Source: Bradyrhizobium sp. Y36 (lineage in GTDB: Bacteria > Pseudomonadota > Alphaproteobacteria > Rhizobiales > Xanthobacteraceae). Taken from it: DNA of 64,000 nt. Every line of letters starts with the position of its first letter. Positions within the stretch are counted from its first letter, which is position 1. A program made the translations under genes and the position numbers. The notes under the pieces are model-generated. The model was not told the DNA's origin. It ran no database searches and was given only the letters and a program-made list of their open reading frames with translations. Shown here one piece after another: positions 43,142 to 51,012 of the stretch. The stretch spans positions 186,001 through 250,000 of the forward strand of contig NZ_NWTI01000006.1 of assembly GCF_002531575.1 (NCBI RefSeq). Reading direction: 5' to 3'.

Positions 43142-43210
43142 TGTGCGTGTCCTTGTCCTCGGCGCGGCGAGACGGCCGCTCCAATCTGCCGATCATGATG
43201 TCCATCGTTG

Positions 43211-43261
43211 CGTAGGATTGCGAGATGGGCATCGGGGCGATCGCATAGGAAAGTCATAAAG
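43211..43261 (-). promoter_or_regulatory. Promoter module 1 (KdpE-like direct repeat plus -10) of the 43141-42330 operon
   Basis: Read on the minus strand from 43261, CTTTATGA-CTT-TCCTATG gives TTAT and CTAT half sites 11 bases apart. CTCG stands at module positions 38-41 and CCTACG at 46-51 (43216-43211). The same elements at the same spacing occur in three other places in the window, all ahead of genes. It lies 69 bases upstream of the first start codon and overlaps the stop codon of the upstream gene. KdpE is the likely activator because the box resembles its binding site and kdpDE is encoded nearby. Confidence 0.68.
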
Positions 43262-43652
43262 ACGCCGATCCTCGCGCGGGCAGTCCTCTGAACAGATTGG
43301 GGTTCCGCTTCGGCCGCGCGGCCTGGGATGATGCAGAATCGGCGCGCGCGAGCCCGACGGCCGCGGCAAAGGCGAGCCGGAGCCGCGGTTCTTCGATCTG
43401 CTTGCAGAAGCATTCCAGCGTTGCGTCCCGATCCTGCAGGTCTGCGCCGATGGCCGCACAGAGCCGGGAACTGGTTCGCCGGAAAAAATGCAGCGTCTCG
43501 CCGGCATTGCGTCGGCCGCCGAGACGATCGAGCTCGGCCGCGAGTGCTGCGACGTTGAGCCTGTCGGCCGCATCCAACGTCACGGCAAAGCGCAGCAGCG
43601 CCAGCTGCCAGGCCCGGAGCAGCTTGTGAGCGTCCTCGGTCGATGTCGGCAT
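43254..43652 (-). CDS. Hypothetical protein, 132 residues
   Basis: The product begins MPTSTEDAHKLLRAWQLALL and is helical to about residue 100 (LDRLGGRRNAGETLHFFRRT), followed by a basic tail. There is no signal peptide or membrane segment. It lies 25 bases after the DapA-like gene and is presumably the last gene of the operon under module 2. Its stop lies inside promoter module 1 of the next operon. I cannot assign a family. Confidence 0.55.
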   Translation of the reverse strand: MPTSTEDAHKLLRAWQLALLRFAVTLDAADRLNVAALAAELDRLGGRRNAGETLHFFRRTSSRLCAAIGADLQDRDATLECFCKQIEEPRLRLAFAAAVGLARADSASSQAARPKRNPNLFRGLPARGSASL

Positions 43653-43677
43653 GCGATGTCCGGATGGCCTCGACGCG

Positions 43678-44595
43678 TCAAGCCCCGACGCCGTCGATCA
43701 ACTCCTCGTCGGCGATCGCGGCGAAGGCACGGACCACCTCCCTCTGCGCGGTCGCCTCCAGCGGCACGATCGGAAGCCGTGTTGCGGCGGACATCGGGCC
43801 TAGGACGCTCAATGCATATTTGAGCGCTGCCGGGCTCTCCCTCGACAGACAGCCGATCAACGGAATCAGACGCTTGTGGAGGTAGCGCGCCGATTGCAGG
43901 CGGCCCTGCCTGACTTGCGAGAAGATCGTGCGGCAGAGATCCGGTGCGATGTTGGCGACCTCCGAGATGGCGCCATCGCCGCCGTTCGCGACGTAGGCGA
44001 ACGCGGTCGCGTCGTCGCTGGACAGAAAGCGGAAGCCGGCCGGCAGGTGCGGCGCGAGGCGCATCGGGCGCGTGATGTCGCCGCTGCCGTCACGCAGGCC
44101 CGCGAACTGACGCGACTCCGCCAGGCGCAGGAGCGTCTCGTCGGCCAGCGGCCGCAGCGTGCGGGACGGCACGTCGTGCAGGATCACGGGCAGTCCGGTC
44201 GCGCCGGCAACGGCGCGGAAGTGCGCGAGTATCCCCTCCTGCATCGGCTTGTTGTAGGCGGGCACGACCGACATGACGGCATCGGCGCCGGCCGCTTCCG
44301 CGCGCCGCGCAAGTTCGATGGCGTGGCTGGTCGCATTGGAGACTGCGCCCGCGATCACCCGCACCCGGCCGCGAGCGGCATCGACCGCGGTGCGGATGAT
44401 GAGCTCCTGCTCGGCCGGAGAGAGGGTTGGCGCCTCGCCGGCCGTTTCGCAGACCAGGACGGCGGGGGCACCGACCGCGATCTGCCGCTCGCACAATGCG
44501 GCGAACGCCTTGAGGTCCACTGCATCCGCTGCGTCGAACGGCGTCGGCAGGTCCGGAATGAAGCCGGTGAACCAGGCAGAGGGAGCAATGAACAT
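43678..44595 (-). CDS. DapA-family protein lacking the Schiff-base lysine
   Basis: The 305-residue protein has the dihydrodipicolinate synthase / N-acetylneuraminate lyase barrel: YNKPMQEGILAHF, then HDVPSRT and FAGLRDGSGD. In active enzymes the last segment is GIKEATG, with Lys forming the Schiff base; here it is Arg168. The catalytic Tyr of YNVPSRT is His140, and the second Thr of GTTGE is Ala52. Ordinary DHDPS or aldolase chemistry is therefore unlikely. It lies between a FIGRNR-domain gene and a hypothetical gene, in an operon with promoter module 2. A binding or regulatory role is my inference. Confidence 0.8.
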   Translation of the reverse strand: MFIAPSAWFTGFIPDLPTPFDAADAVDLKAFAALCERQIAVGAPAVLVCETAGEAPTLSPAEQELIIRTAVDAARGRVRVIAGAVSNATSHAIELARRAEAAGADAVMSVVPAYNKPMQEGILAHFRAVAGATGLPVILHDVPSRTLRPLADETLLRLAESRQFAGLRDGSGDITRPMRLAPHLPAGFRFLSSDDATAFAYVANGGDGAISEVANIAPDLCRTIFSQVRQGRLQSARYLHKRLIPLIGCLSRESPAALKYALSVLGPMSAATRLPIVPLEATAQREVVRAFAAIADEELIDGVGA

Positions 44596-44619
44596 GGTGC
44601 TTCGCCCAATCGCGCCGAT

Positions 44620-44874
44620 TCAGGCGGCGCGTTGCGAGATGGTGGCGCTGGGGCTCCTGGCCATGTCGAGCTCGATCTCGCTCGGCAGCTCGACGATGGT
44701 CTCGGGATGCTGCCCGTTCTCGAACAGCGCATATTTGATCGCCTGGGCGCGGCTGACGAACAGGCCGCCATAGAGGCCGTGCTGTTCCTGAGCGATCCAT
44801 TGTCCGCAGCGGTTCCGGCCGATGAAGACGATGGTCGAAGGCGAGCTGCACGAGGGAGGTTCGACGAGTTTCAC
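44620..44874 (-). CDS. FIGRNR-domain hypothetical protein, 84 residues
   Basis: A paralog of the 42546-42935 product: VFIGRNRCGQWIAQEQHGLY, then GGLFVSRAQAIKYA and LPSEIELDM align along about 55 residues with it. I choose GTG at 44874 because AGAAGGA lies 9 bases upstream; a TTG at 44892 is an alternative. It is first in an operon with the DapA-like gene (24 bases later) and is headed by promoter module 2. It is soluble and of unknown function. The conserved Arg, Trp and acidic residues suggest a small binding module. Confidence 0.65.
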   Translation of the reverse strand: MKLVEPPSCSSPSTIVFIGRNRCGQWIAQEQHGLYGGLFVSRAQAIKYALFENGQHPETIVELPSEIELDMARSPSATISQRAA

Positions 44875-44947
44875 GGTTTTATTCCTTCTCAACGACGCCG
44901 GCCCGGGACGCAGATCCCTGCCGGTCTGCCCAATATCCTCAGCCGCG

Positions 44948-44998
44948 AATATGATTTCGAGGGCGGGGGCGCGGCGATCTCATAGGAAGGTCATAAAG
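44948..44998 (-). promoter_or_regulatory. Promoter module 2 (KdpE-like direct repeat plus -10) of the FIGRNR-DapA operon
   Basis: Read on the minus strand from 44998: CTTTATGA-CCT-TCCTATG, with TTAT and CTAT 11 bases apart, then CTCG at positions 38-41 and CATATT at 46-51 (44953-44948). It lies 73 bases upstream of the chosen GTG. Modules 1 and 2 also share GATCGCC and AATC between the named parts, so they are recent relatives or under strong constraint. Confidence 0.68.
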
Positions 44999-45006
44999 CC
45001 CGGCGC

Positions 45007-45318
45007 TCAGAACGCGTCGTTGGCGATGTGGACCAGCGCGAACAGCGCGCCGAAGGCAGCGGTCTCGTCCCAATGATTGAGCGCGGTGCCGAACAGCGGT
45101 TCGCGCCTGACGAGGCCGGCGAGGGCGCACAGGATGATCGACATCCAGAGCAGGACGGCAAGGCTCCGGCCGAAGCCGACACTGCCGAACGCGGCAAAGC
45201 CGACCAGCAGTGCGACGCGGACCGCGAAGCGTGCGATCACGCGCCAAGGGTTCAGCGTACGCGGTACATCCGGAGCTTGCGACACGGCAATCGATCCGTC
45301 GGCCAGCCTAGCCGACAT
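45007..45318 (-). CDS. Membrane hypothetical protein, 103 residues
   Basis: Starting at MSARLADGSIAVSQAPDVPR, the product has a short soluble head, then two hydrophobic segments (VALLVGFAAFGSVGF and AVLLWMSIILCALAGLV) and a less hydrophobic end with HWDETAAFGALFALVHIAND. The start overlaps the previous gene by 11 bases, which is common in operons. A longer frame upstream is Arg/Ser noise. It may be a small membrane sensor or transporter partner; no family is recognised. Confidence 0.58.
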   Translation of the reverse strand: MSARLADGSIAVSQAPDVPRTLNPWRVIARFAVRVALLVGFAAFGSVGFGRSLAVLLWMSIILCALAGLVRREPLFGTALNHWDETAAFGALFALVHIANDAF

Positions 45319-45775
45319 TGTCGCAGGCGATCGGTTCGTAGAGCGAATCCCGCGCCTGGCGAACGGTGGGAACGCTCGGGCGCGACACCTCCGCGACCGA
45401 CGCCCGAACCTCGACGAGGGCCGACAGCAGCGCCAGCGCGAGGTCAGCGTGGCGTGCCTCGACGGCGGCGTCGAGCCAATCCGGCAGCTCGCGCTCGCGC
45501 GACAGCGCACAATGCCACTCGCCCTCGTCATAGGCGATGCGCCGGACCTGCCACATCGGCAGCTCGAGCTCGATCAGCGCCAGCGCTGCGTCGGTCCAGG
45601 CTCCGGCCTCGATCAGGCGCATGAGGCGTGTGGTGCGCCCGCTTTGGGGAAGCGAGGGGACGCGCCTGCAGGCCTTGTCGATGACGTCGACCATCAACGG
45701 GCGTGTCATCGCCGGGGCTGTGCGAAGCTGCTGGCAGAGAGATGGCGGGTCGAGGCGTCGGCGAAGGGCGGTCAT
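45308..45775 (-). CDS. Hypothetical protein, 155 residues
   Basis: The product begins MTALRRRLDPPSLCQQLRTA and continues with helical segments such as AALALIELELPMWQVRRIAY and AVEARHADLALALLSALVE. It is cytosolic with no signal. It heads a two-gene operon with a membrane protein and has promoter module 3 upstream, placed back to back with the kdp module. I know no function. The regular helices resemble a TPR-like or helical-repeat fold. Confidence 0.55.
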   Translation of the reverse strand: MTALRRRLDPPSLCQQLRTAPAMTRPLMVDVIDKACRRVPSLPQSGRTTRLMRLIEAGAWTDAALALIELELPMWQVRRIAYDEGEWHCALSRERELPDWLDAAVEARHADLALALLSALVEVRASVAEVSRPSVPTVRQARDSLYEPIACDNVG

Positions 45776-45837
45776 GTCAGGCCTCCTGGAAATGGTGTCG
45801 GTCAGTCGGCCGGCATTGTCAGGATGGGCCCCAAAGG

Positions 45838-45888
45838 CATTTGAAAACGAGATGGGGATCGGACGAACGATATAAGGATTTCATAAGT
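45838..45888 (-). promoter_or_regulatory. Promoter module 3 (KdpE-like direct repeat plus -10) of the 45775-45007 operon
   Basis: Read on the minus strand from 45888: ACTTATGA-AA-TCCTTATATC, with TTAT and TTAT 11 bases apart, CATCTCG ending at position 41 and CAAATG at 46-51 (45843-45838). It is the least perfect copy. It lies 62 bases upstream of its gene and is divergent from module 4, with 97 bases between the two boxes. Confidence 0.6.
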
Positions 45889-45985
45889 GTGGGCGCGCAG
45901 AGGCCGATCTCTACCGTCGGTTCGGATCTGCGCTTTGCGTGTCCGGGACGACCGCGGGGGCGCCTCACGGGCCTGACGCGCCCGC

Positions 45986-46036
45986 CTTTATGAGATTCCT
46001 ATATCTTCGCCATAGCCCTCATCTCGAAAACCTATG
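45986..46036 (+). promoter_or_regulatory. Promoter module 4 (KdpE-like direct repeat plus -10) of the kdp operon
   Basis: Read on the plus strand from 45986: CTTTATGA-GAT-TCCTATATC, with TTAT and CTAT 11 bases apart, CATCTCG ending at position 41 and CCTATG at positions 46-51 (46031-46036). It lies 133 bases upstream of the first small gene. E. coli KdpE binds TTTATA/TTTACA half sites with the same 11-bp period ahead of kdpFABC, so this is the expected KdpE site of this operon. Confidence 0.72.
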
Positions 46037-46169
46037 TCCGCGCTGGCACTTCAGCACGGTCGAAAGTCCCGGCCGTCGCCCGTGGAAATGCGTTTCATTT
46101 CCTTCGCGAGCCGCCTGGTCACCGAGAGAAAATTGCGCCGGATCCGATGGCGCAATGAGGAGTATCGCC

Positions 46170-46253
46170 ATGATGGACATTCTGATGCTGGCGCTGGGTT
46201 GCGGCTTCTTTGCCCTTGCGATCGGCTACACCTACGCCTGCGAACGGCTGTGA
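46170..46253 (+). CDS. Tiny membrane protein ahead of kdpF, 27 residues
   Basis: The product begins MMDILMLALGCGFFALAIGY and ends TYACERL, so it is one membrane helix with a charged end. GAGGAG lies 8 bases upstream of the ATG. It starts the kdp operon, 11 bases before kdpF. I recall similar peptides just ahead of kdpF in related bacteria. It may be a second small subunit of the Kdp pump, but no function is known to me. Confidence 0.62.
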   Translation: MMDILMLALGCGFFALAIGYTYACERL

Positions 46254-46264
46254 CGGAGCGGATC

Positions 46265-46354
46265 ATGATCTTCGATTATGCGCTCGCCGGTGCCGTCTCG
46301 TTCGGCCTGCTGGTCTATCTCACCTACGCGCTGCTGCGGCCCGAGCGGTTCTGA
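46265..46354 (+). CDS. kdpF: KdpF, small stabilising subunit of the K+ pump
   Basis: The 29-residue product, MIFDYALAGAVSFGLLVYLT plus YALLRPERF, has the single helix and the YALLRPE(R/K)F end that is diagnostic for KdpF. KdpF sits beside KdpA in the KdpFABC complex and stabilises it. GGAGCG lies just upstream of the ATG. It is followed by a 34-residue frame and then kdpA. Confidence 0.85.
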   Translation: MIFDYALAGAVSFGLLVYLTYALLRPERF

Positions 46355-46357
46355 CCC

Positions 46358-46462
46358 GTGCTGCTGCTTCTCAAATTGCTGCTGGCGTACGCCGTGCTCG
46401 TCGCCTGTCTGGTGACGGTGCTCCTGCCGCTTTTGCGCCGAGCGCCAAGCTTGAAGGGTTGA
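46358..46462 (+). CDS. Possible tiny membrane peptide between kdpF and kdpA, 34 residues
   Basis: A GTG at 46358, 3 bases after the kdpF stop, opens a frame whose product runs as one hydrophobic helix ([20 protein letters not shown]) with a basic tail (RRAPSLKG). It ends 4 bases before the kdpA start. Its ribosome site is weak. The position in a tight operon and the clean membrane profile argue for a coupled gene, but chance is possible. Confidence 0.35.
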   Translation: MLLLLKLLLAYAVLVACLVTVLLPLLRRAPSLKG

Positions 46463-46466
46463 TTCC

Positions 46467-48170
46467 ATGACTATGGTTGGTTGGTTCCAGATCATTCTGT
46501 TCTGCGTCATCATCGTCGCAGTCACAAAGCCGCTCGGCTGGTACATGACGCGGGTGTTCGGAGGCGAGCGGACGTTCCTGTCGCCGGTGCTGCGACCGAT
46601 CGAGGCCGGCATCTACCGGATTTCCGGCGTCGACGAGAAGCGCGAGCAGCACTGGCTGACCTACACGGTCGCGATGCTGCTGTTCCATGTCGGTGGCTTC
46701 CTGATCATCTACGGTGTGATGCGGCTTCAGGCCGTGCTGCCGTTCAACCCGGCGGGCCAGGGCGCGGTTGCGGAAGATCTGTCCTTCAACACGGCAGTGT
46801 CGTTCATCACCAACACCAACTGGCAGAACTATGGTGGCGAAAGCACGCTGTCCTATCTGACCCAGATGGTCGGTCTGACGCACCAGAATTTCTTGTCGGC
46901 CGCAACCGGCATCGCTCTGGCGGTGGCTCTGATCCGCGGCTTCTCGCGCGCCTCCATGCGCACCGTCGGCAATTTCTGGGTCGACGTCACCCGCTGCACG
47001 CTCTACGTTCTGCTGCCGATCTGTGTCGTCTATGCGCTGTTCCTGGTTTGGCAGGGCATGCCGCAGACGCTCGGCGACTATGTCGAAGCAACGACGCTGG
47101 AAGGCGCCAAGCAGACCATTGCGGTCGGCCCGGTCGCTTCGCAGGTCGCAATCAAGATGCTCGGCACCAATGGCGGCGGCTTTTTCAACGCCAACGCGGC
47201 ACACCCCTTCGAGAACCCGACCGCGCTGTCGAACTTCGTGCAGATGCTGTCGATCTTCGTGCTCGGCGCAGCCATGACCAACGTGTTCGGCCGCATGGTC
47301 GGCAACCAGCGCCAGGGCTGGGCGATTCTCGCCGTCATGGGCGTGCTGTTCGTCGCCGGCGTCGCCGTCACCTATTGGGCGGAAGCCAATGGCACCTCCA
47401 CGCTCCAGGCGCTGGGTCTGACCGGCGGCAACATGGAAGGCAAGGAAGTGCGCTTCGGCATCGTCGCGTCCTCGCTGTTCGCCGTGATCACGACGGCCGC
47501 CTCCTGCGGCGCGGTCAACGCCATGCATGACAGCTTCACGGCGCTCGGCGGTATGATCCCGCTGATCAACATGCAGCTTGGCGAGATCATCGTCGGCGGC
47601 GTCGGTGCCGGCCTCTACGGCATGCTGCTGTTCGTCGTGCTCGCGATCTTCGTCGCCGGGCTCATGGTCGGTCGCACCCCGGAATATGTCGGCAAGAAGA
47701 TCGAGGCACGCGAGGTCAAGATGGCGATGCTCGCGATCCTGGTGCTGCCGCTGATGTATCTCGGCTGGACTGCGGTCGCCGTGGTGTTTCCGCCGGCGGT
47801 CGCCTCGATGGCGAACGCCGGGCCGCACGGCTTCACCGAGGTGCTGTACGCCTTCACCTCGGCAACCGGCAACAACGGCTCGGCCTTCGCGGGCCTCACC
47901 GGCAACACCTTCTTCTACAACCTGACGCTCGCATCGGCGATGTTCGTGGGTCGCTTCTTCATGATCGTTCCGGCGATGGCGATTGCGGGCTCTCTGGCCG
48001 CCAAGAAATCCATCCCGCCGTCGGCGGGCACGTTCCCGACCACGGGCGGGCTGTTCGTCGGTCTCGTCGTCGGCGTGATCCTGATCATCGGCGGTTTGAC
48101 CTTCTTCCCGGCGCTCGCGCTCGGCCCGATCGTCGAGCACCTCGCGATGAGCGCCGGCCAAGTCTTCTGA
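46467..48170 (+). CDS. kdpA: Potassium-transporting ATPase, K+-binding channel subunit KdpA
   Basis: The 567-residue protein is the SKT-family channel-like subunit, with about ten membrane helices. Four filter-like regions are visible, including [39 protein letters not shown] and [14 protein letters not shown]. KdpA binds K+ on the outside and passes it through the complex as KdpB hydrolyses ATP. GAAGGG lies 8 bases upstream of the ATG. It is followed 25 bases later by the kdpB start. The length is normal. Confidence 0.97.
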   Translation: MTMVGWFQIILFCVIIVAVTKPLGWYMTRVFGGERTFLSPVLRPIEAGIYRISGVDEKREQHWLTYTVAMLLFHVGGFLIIYGVMRLQAVLPFNPAGQGAVAEDLSFNTAVSFITNTNWQNYGGESTLSYLTQMVGLTHQNFLSAATGIALAVALIRGFSRASMRTVGNFWVDVTRCTLYVLLPICVVYALFLVWQGMPQTLGDYVEATTLEGAKQTIAVGPVASQVAIKMLGTNGGGFFNANAAHPFENPTALSNFVQMLSIFVLGAAMTNVFGRMVGNQRQGWAILAVMGVLFVAGVAVTYWAEANGTSTLQALGLTGGNMEGKEVRFGIVASSLFAVITTAASCGAVNAMHDSFTALGGMIPLINMQLGEIIVGGVGAGLYGMLLFVVLAIFVAGLMVGRTPEYVGKKIEAREVKMAMLAILVLPLMYLGWTAVAVVFPPAVASMANAGPHGFTEVLYAFTSATGNNGSAFAGLTGNTFFYNLTLASAMFVGRFFMIVPAMAIAGSLAAKKSIPPSAGTFPTTGGLFVGLVVGVILIIGGLTFFPALALGPIVEHLAMSAGQVF

Positions 48171-48195
48171 CTTCCGAATGTTTGGAGTGACCTCC

Positions 48196-50310
48196 ATGGA
48201 TACGACGAAACTGCAAAAACGCGCCCCGATGTCGGCGATGCTCGATCCCAGGATCGTGTTGCCCGCAATCCGGGCGTCACTCACCAAGCTCGATCCGCGG
48301 CTGATGGTGAAGAACCCCGTGATGTTCGTGGTCGAGATCGTCGCCGCGCTCACCACGGTGATCTTCCTTCGCGATGTCGTCACGGGCGGTGCCGGGCTCG
48401 GCTTCACCTTCCAGATCATCGTCTGGCTCTGGTTCACGGTGCTGTTCGCCAATTTCGCCGAGGCCGTGGCCGAAGGGCGCGGCAAGGCGCAGGCCGAATC
48501 GCTGCGCAAGACCCGCACCGAGAGCCAGGCCAAGCTCCTGACCGGTGCCGGGCAGGCGTTCAATCTCGTGCCGGGCACCAGCCTGAAGGTCGGCGACATC
48601 GTGTTGGTCGAGGCGGGCGACACCATCCCGTCCGACGGCGAGGTGATCGAGGGCGTCGCCTCCGTCAACGAGGCCGCCATCACCGGCGAGTCCGCGCCCG
48701 TCATCCGGGAGTCCGGCGGCGATCGGTCCGCGGTGACCGGCGGCACGCAGGTCCTGTCCGACTGGATCCGCGTTCGCATCACGGCAGCGCAAGGCTCGAC
48801 CTTCATCGACCGCATGATCAAGCTGGTCGAGGGCGCCGAGCGGCAGAAAACGCCGAACGAGATCGCCCTCAACATCCTGCTCGCCGGCCTCACCATCATC
48901 TTCGTGTTCGCCACCGTCACCATCCCGAGCTACGCGGCCTATGCCGGCGGCTCGATCTCGGTGATCGTGCTGGTCGCGTTGTTCGTGACGCTGATCCCGA
49001 CCACGATCGGCGCTTTGCTCTCGGCCATCGGCATCGCCGGCATGGACCGTCTGGTGCGCTTCAACGTCCTGGCGATGTCGGGCCGCGCGGTCGAAGCCGC
49101 CGGCGACGTCGATACGCTCTTGCTCGACAAGACCGGCACCATCACCCTCGGCAACCGGCAGGCCACCGCGTTCCGCCCGGTGCGTGGGGTGACGGAGCAG
49201 GAGCTTGCGGACGCCGCCCAGCTTGCCTCGCTCGCCGACGAGACGCCGGAAGGCCGCTCCATCGTCGTGCTGGCGAAGGAGAAATACGGCATCCGGGGCC
49301 GTGACATGGCCGAGCTCGGCGCGACCTTCATCCCGTTCACGGCGCAGACCCGCATGAGCGGTGTCGATGCCGGCGGATCGTCGGTGCGCAAGGGTGCGGT
49401 CGATGCCATGCTGAACTACATCGGCGGCGGCGCGCCGCTGGCGGTCGCTTCCGGCAACACGGCACGGGCGATGCAGCCTGCCGCGCTCTCCGAGCTCGGC
49501 CGCGAGATCCAGGTCATTGCCGACGAGGTCTCGAAGTCCGGCGGGACGCCGCTGGCGGTCGCCAAGGATGGCAAGCTGCTCGGAATCGTCCAGCTCAAGG
49601 ACATCGTCAAGGGCGGCATTCGCGAGCGCTTCGCCGAGCTGCGTCGCATGGGCATCCGCACCATCATGATAACGGGCGACAACCCGATGACGGCGGCTGC
49701 GATCGCTGCGGAGGCGGGCGTCGACGACTTCCTGGCGCAGGCAACGCCCGAGGACAAGCTCAAGCTGATCCGCGACGAGCAGGCCAAGGGCAAACTGGTC
49801 GCCATGTGCGGCGACGGCACCAACGACGCGCCGGCGCTGGCGCAGGCCGATGTCGGGGTTGCCATGAACACCGGCACGCAAGCTGCCCGCGAAGCCGGCA
49901 ACATGGTCGACCTCGACTCCAACCCGACCAAGCTGATCGAGGTGGTCGAGATCGGCAAGCAGCTCCTGATGACGCGCGGCGCGCTGACGACGTTCTCGAT
50001 CGCCAACGACGTCGCCAAGTATTTTGCGATCATCCCGGCGATGTTCCTGGCGTTCTATCCCCAGCTCAACGTGCTGAACGTCATGAACCTGTCGAGCCCG
50101 CAGAGCGCCATCCTGTCGGCGATCATCTTCAATGCGCTGATCATCATCGCGCTGATTCCGCTGGCGCTGAAAGGCGTCGCCTACCGCGCGGTCGGAGCCG
50201 GCGCGCTGCTCCGGCGCAACCTCTTGATCTACGGCCTCGGCGGCATCGTCATTCCCTTCATCGGCATCAAGGCGATCGACCTCGTCGTGACCGCCTTGCA
50301 CCTGGCTTGA
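48196..50310 (+). CDS. kdpB: Potassium-transporting ATPase, ATP-hydrolysing subunit KdpB
   Basis: The P-type ATPase has about 704 residues, with the phosphorylation motif [10 protein letters not shown] (Asp311), the actuator motif [17 protein letters not shown] and the hinge [20 protein letters not shown]. It drives high-affinity K+ uptake. I favour the ATG at 48196, with GGAG upstream; an earlier ATG at 48178 adds 6 residues. It follows kdpA closely and precedes kdpC by 56 bases. Confidence 0.97.
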   Translation: MDTTKLQKRAPMSAMLDPRIVLPAIRASLTKLDPRLMVKNPVMFVVEIVAALTTVIFLRDVVTGGAGLGFTFQIIVWLWFTVLFANFAEAVAEGRGKAQAESLRKTRTESQAKLLTGAGQAFNLVPGTSLKVGDIVLVEAGDTIPSDGEVIEGVASVNEAAITGESAPVIRESGGDRSAVTGGTQVLSDWIRVRITAAQGSTFIDRMIKLVEGAERQKTPNEIALNILLAGLTIIFVFATVTIPSYAAYAGGSISVIVLVALFVTLIPTTIGALLSAIGIAGMDRLVRFNVLAMSGRAVEAAGDVDTLLLDKTGTITLGNRQATAFRPVRGVTEQELADAAQLASLADETPEGRSIVVLAKEKYGIRGRDMAELGATFIPFTAQTRMSGVDAGGSSVRKGAVDAMLNYIGGGAPLAVASGNTARAMQPAALSELGREIQVIADEVSKSGGTPLAVAKDGKLLGIVQLKDIVKGGIRERFAELRRMGIRTIMITGDNPMTAAAIAAEAGVDDFLAQATPEDKLKLIRDEQAKGKLVAMCGDGTNDAPALAQADVGVAMNTGTQAAREAGNMVDLDSNPTKLIEVVEIGKQLLMTRGALTTFSIANDVAKYFAIIPAMFLAFYPQLNVLNVMNLSSPQSAILSAIIFNALIIIALIPLALKGVAYRAVGAGALLRRNLLIYGLGGIVIPFIGIKAIDLVVTALHLA

Positions 50311-50366
50311 CCGTCGTCGCGCGGCGAGGTGCCGCGTCGTGACGACGAAGACTTGGGAGATCCAAC

Positions 50367-50972
50367 ATGCTCAGAGAAATTCGCCCCGCCATCGTCCTTC
50401 TGCTGGTGCTCACCGCCATCACCGGCGTTGCCTATCCGCTCGCGATGACGGCCATCGCCGGTGCGCTCTTCCCGGCCCAGGCGCAAGGCAGCCTGATCGA
50501 GAGGGACGGCAAGGTGATCGGCTCGGCCCTGATCGGGCAGGAGTTCAAGGTCGACAAATATTTCCATGGCCGTCCCTCGGCCACGGTTGCGCCGGACCCG
50601 AATGATTCCACCAAGACGGTGCCGGCGCCCTACAACGCCGCCAATTCGGGCGGCTCCAATCTCGGCCCGACCAGCAAGGCGCTGGCCGACCGGCTGAAGG
50701 AGGATGTGGACAAGCTCAAGGCCGAGAATCCGAAGGCTGCCGTGCCGGTTGACCTCGTCACCAGTTCGGCCAGCGGCCTCGATCCCGACATCTCGCCGGA
50801 GGCCGCGCAATTCCAGGTGCCGCGGGTGGCGAAGGCACGGAATATGCCGGAGGAGGCGGTGGAGCAGCTCGTGTCCGCCAGCGTCCAGGGCCGTCTGTTC
50901 GGCTTGCTCGGCGAACCCCGTGTTAACGTATTGGCGCTGAACCTCGCGCTCGATCGCGCGCGGGCGAGGTAG
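50367..50972 (+). CDS. kdpC: Potassium-transporting ATPase, KdpC subunit
   Basis: The 201-residue protein has one N-terminal membrane helix ([20 protein letters not shown]). It also has the family segments GSALIGQEF and KYFHGRPSA, then [21 protein letters not shown]. KdpC holds the KdpA-KdpB complex together and raises its ATP affinity. The length is normal. It is followed 40 bases later by kdpD. Confidence 0.96.
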   Translation: MLREIRPAIVLLLVLTAITGVAYPLAMTAIAGALFPAQAQGSLIERDGKVIGSALIGQEFKVDKYFHGRPSATVAPDPNDSTKTVPAPYNAANSGGSNLGPTSKALADRLKEDVDKLKAENPKAAVPVDLVTSSASGLDPDISPEAAQFQVPRVAKARNMPEEAVEQLVSASVQGRLFGLLGEPRVNVLALNLALDRARAR

Positions 50973-51012
50973 CGGTCTATGCCCATGGCGTCAGGATGAC
51001 TATATTGCGCTG

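Noticed and set aside
46371..48923. Open minus-strand frame of 850 codons opposite kdpA/kdpB
   Set aside because: It is an antisense shadow: third-position GC bias of the kdp genes removes stops on the other strand. The product is His/Arg-rich low-complexity sequence without a family look, while kdpA and kdpB are certain.
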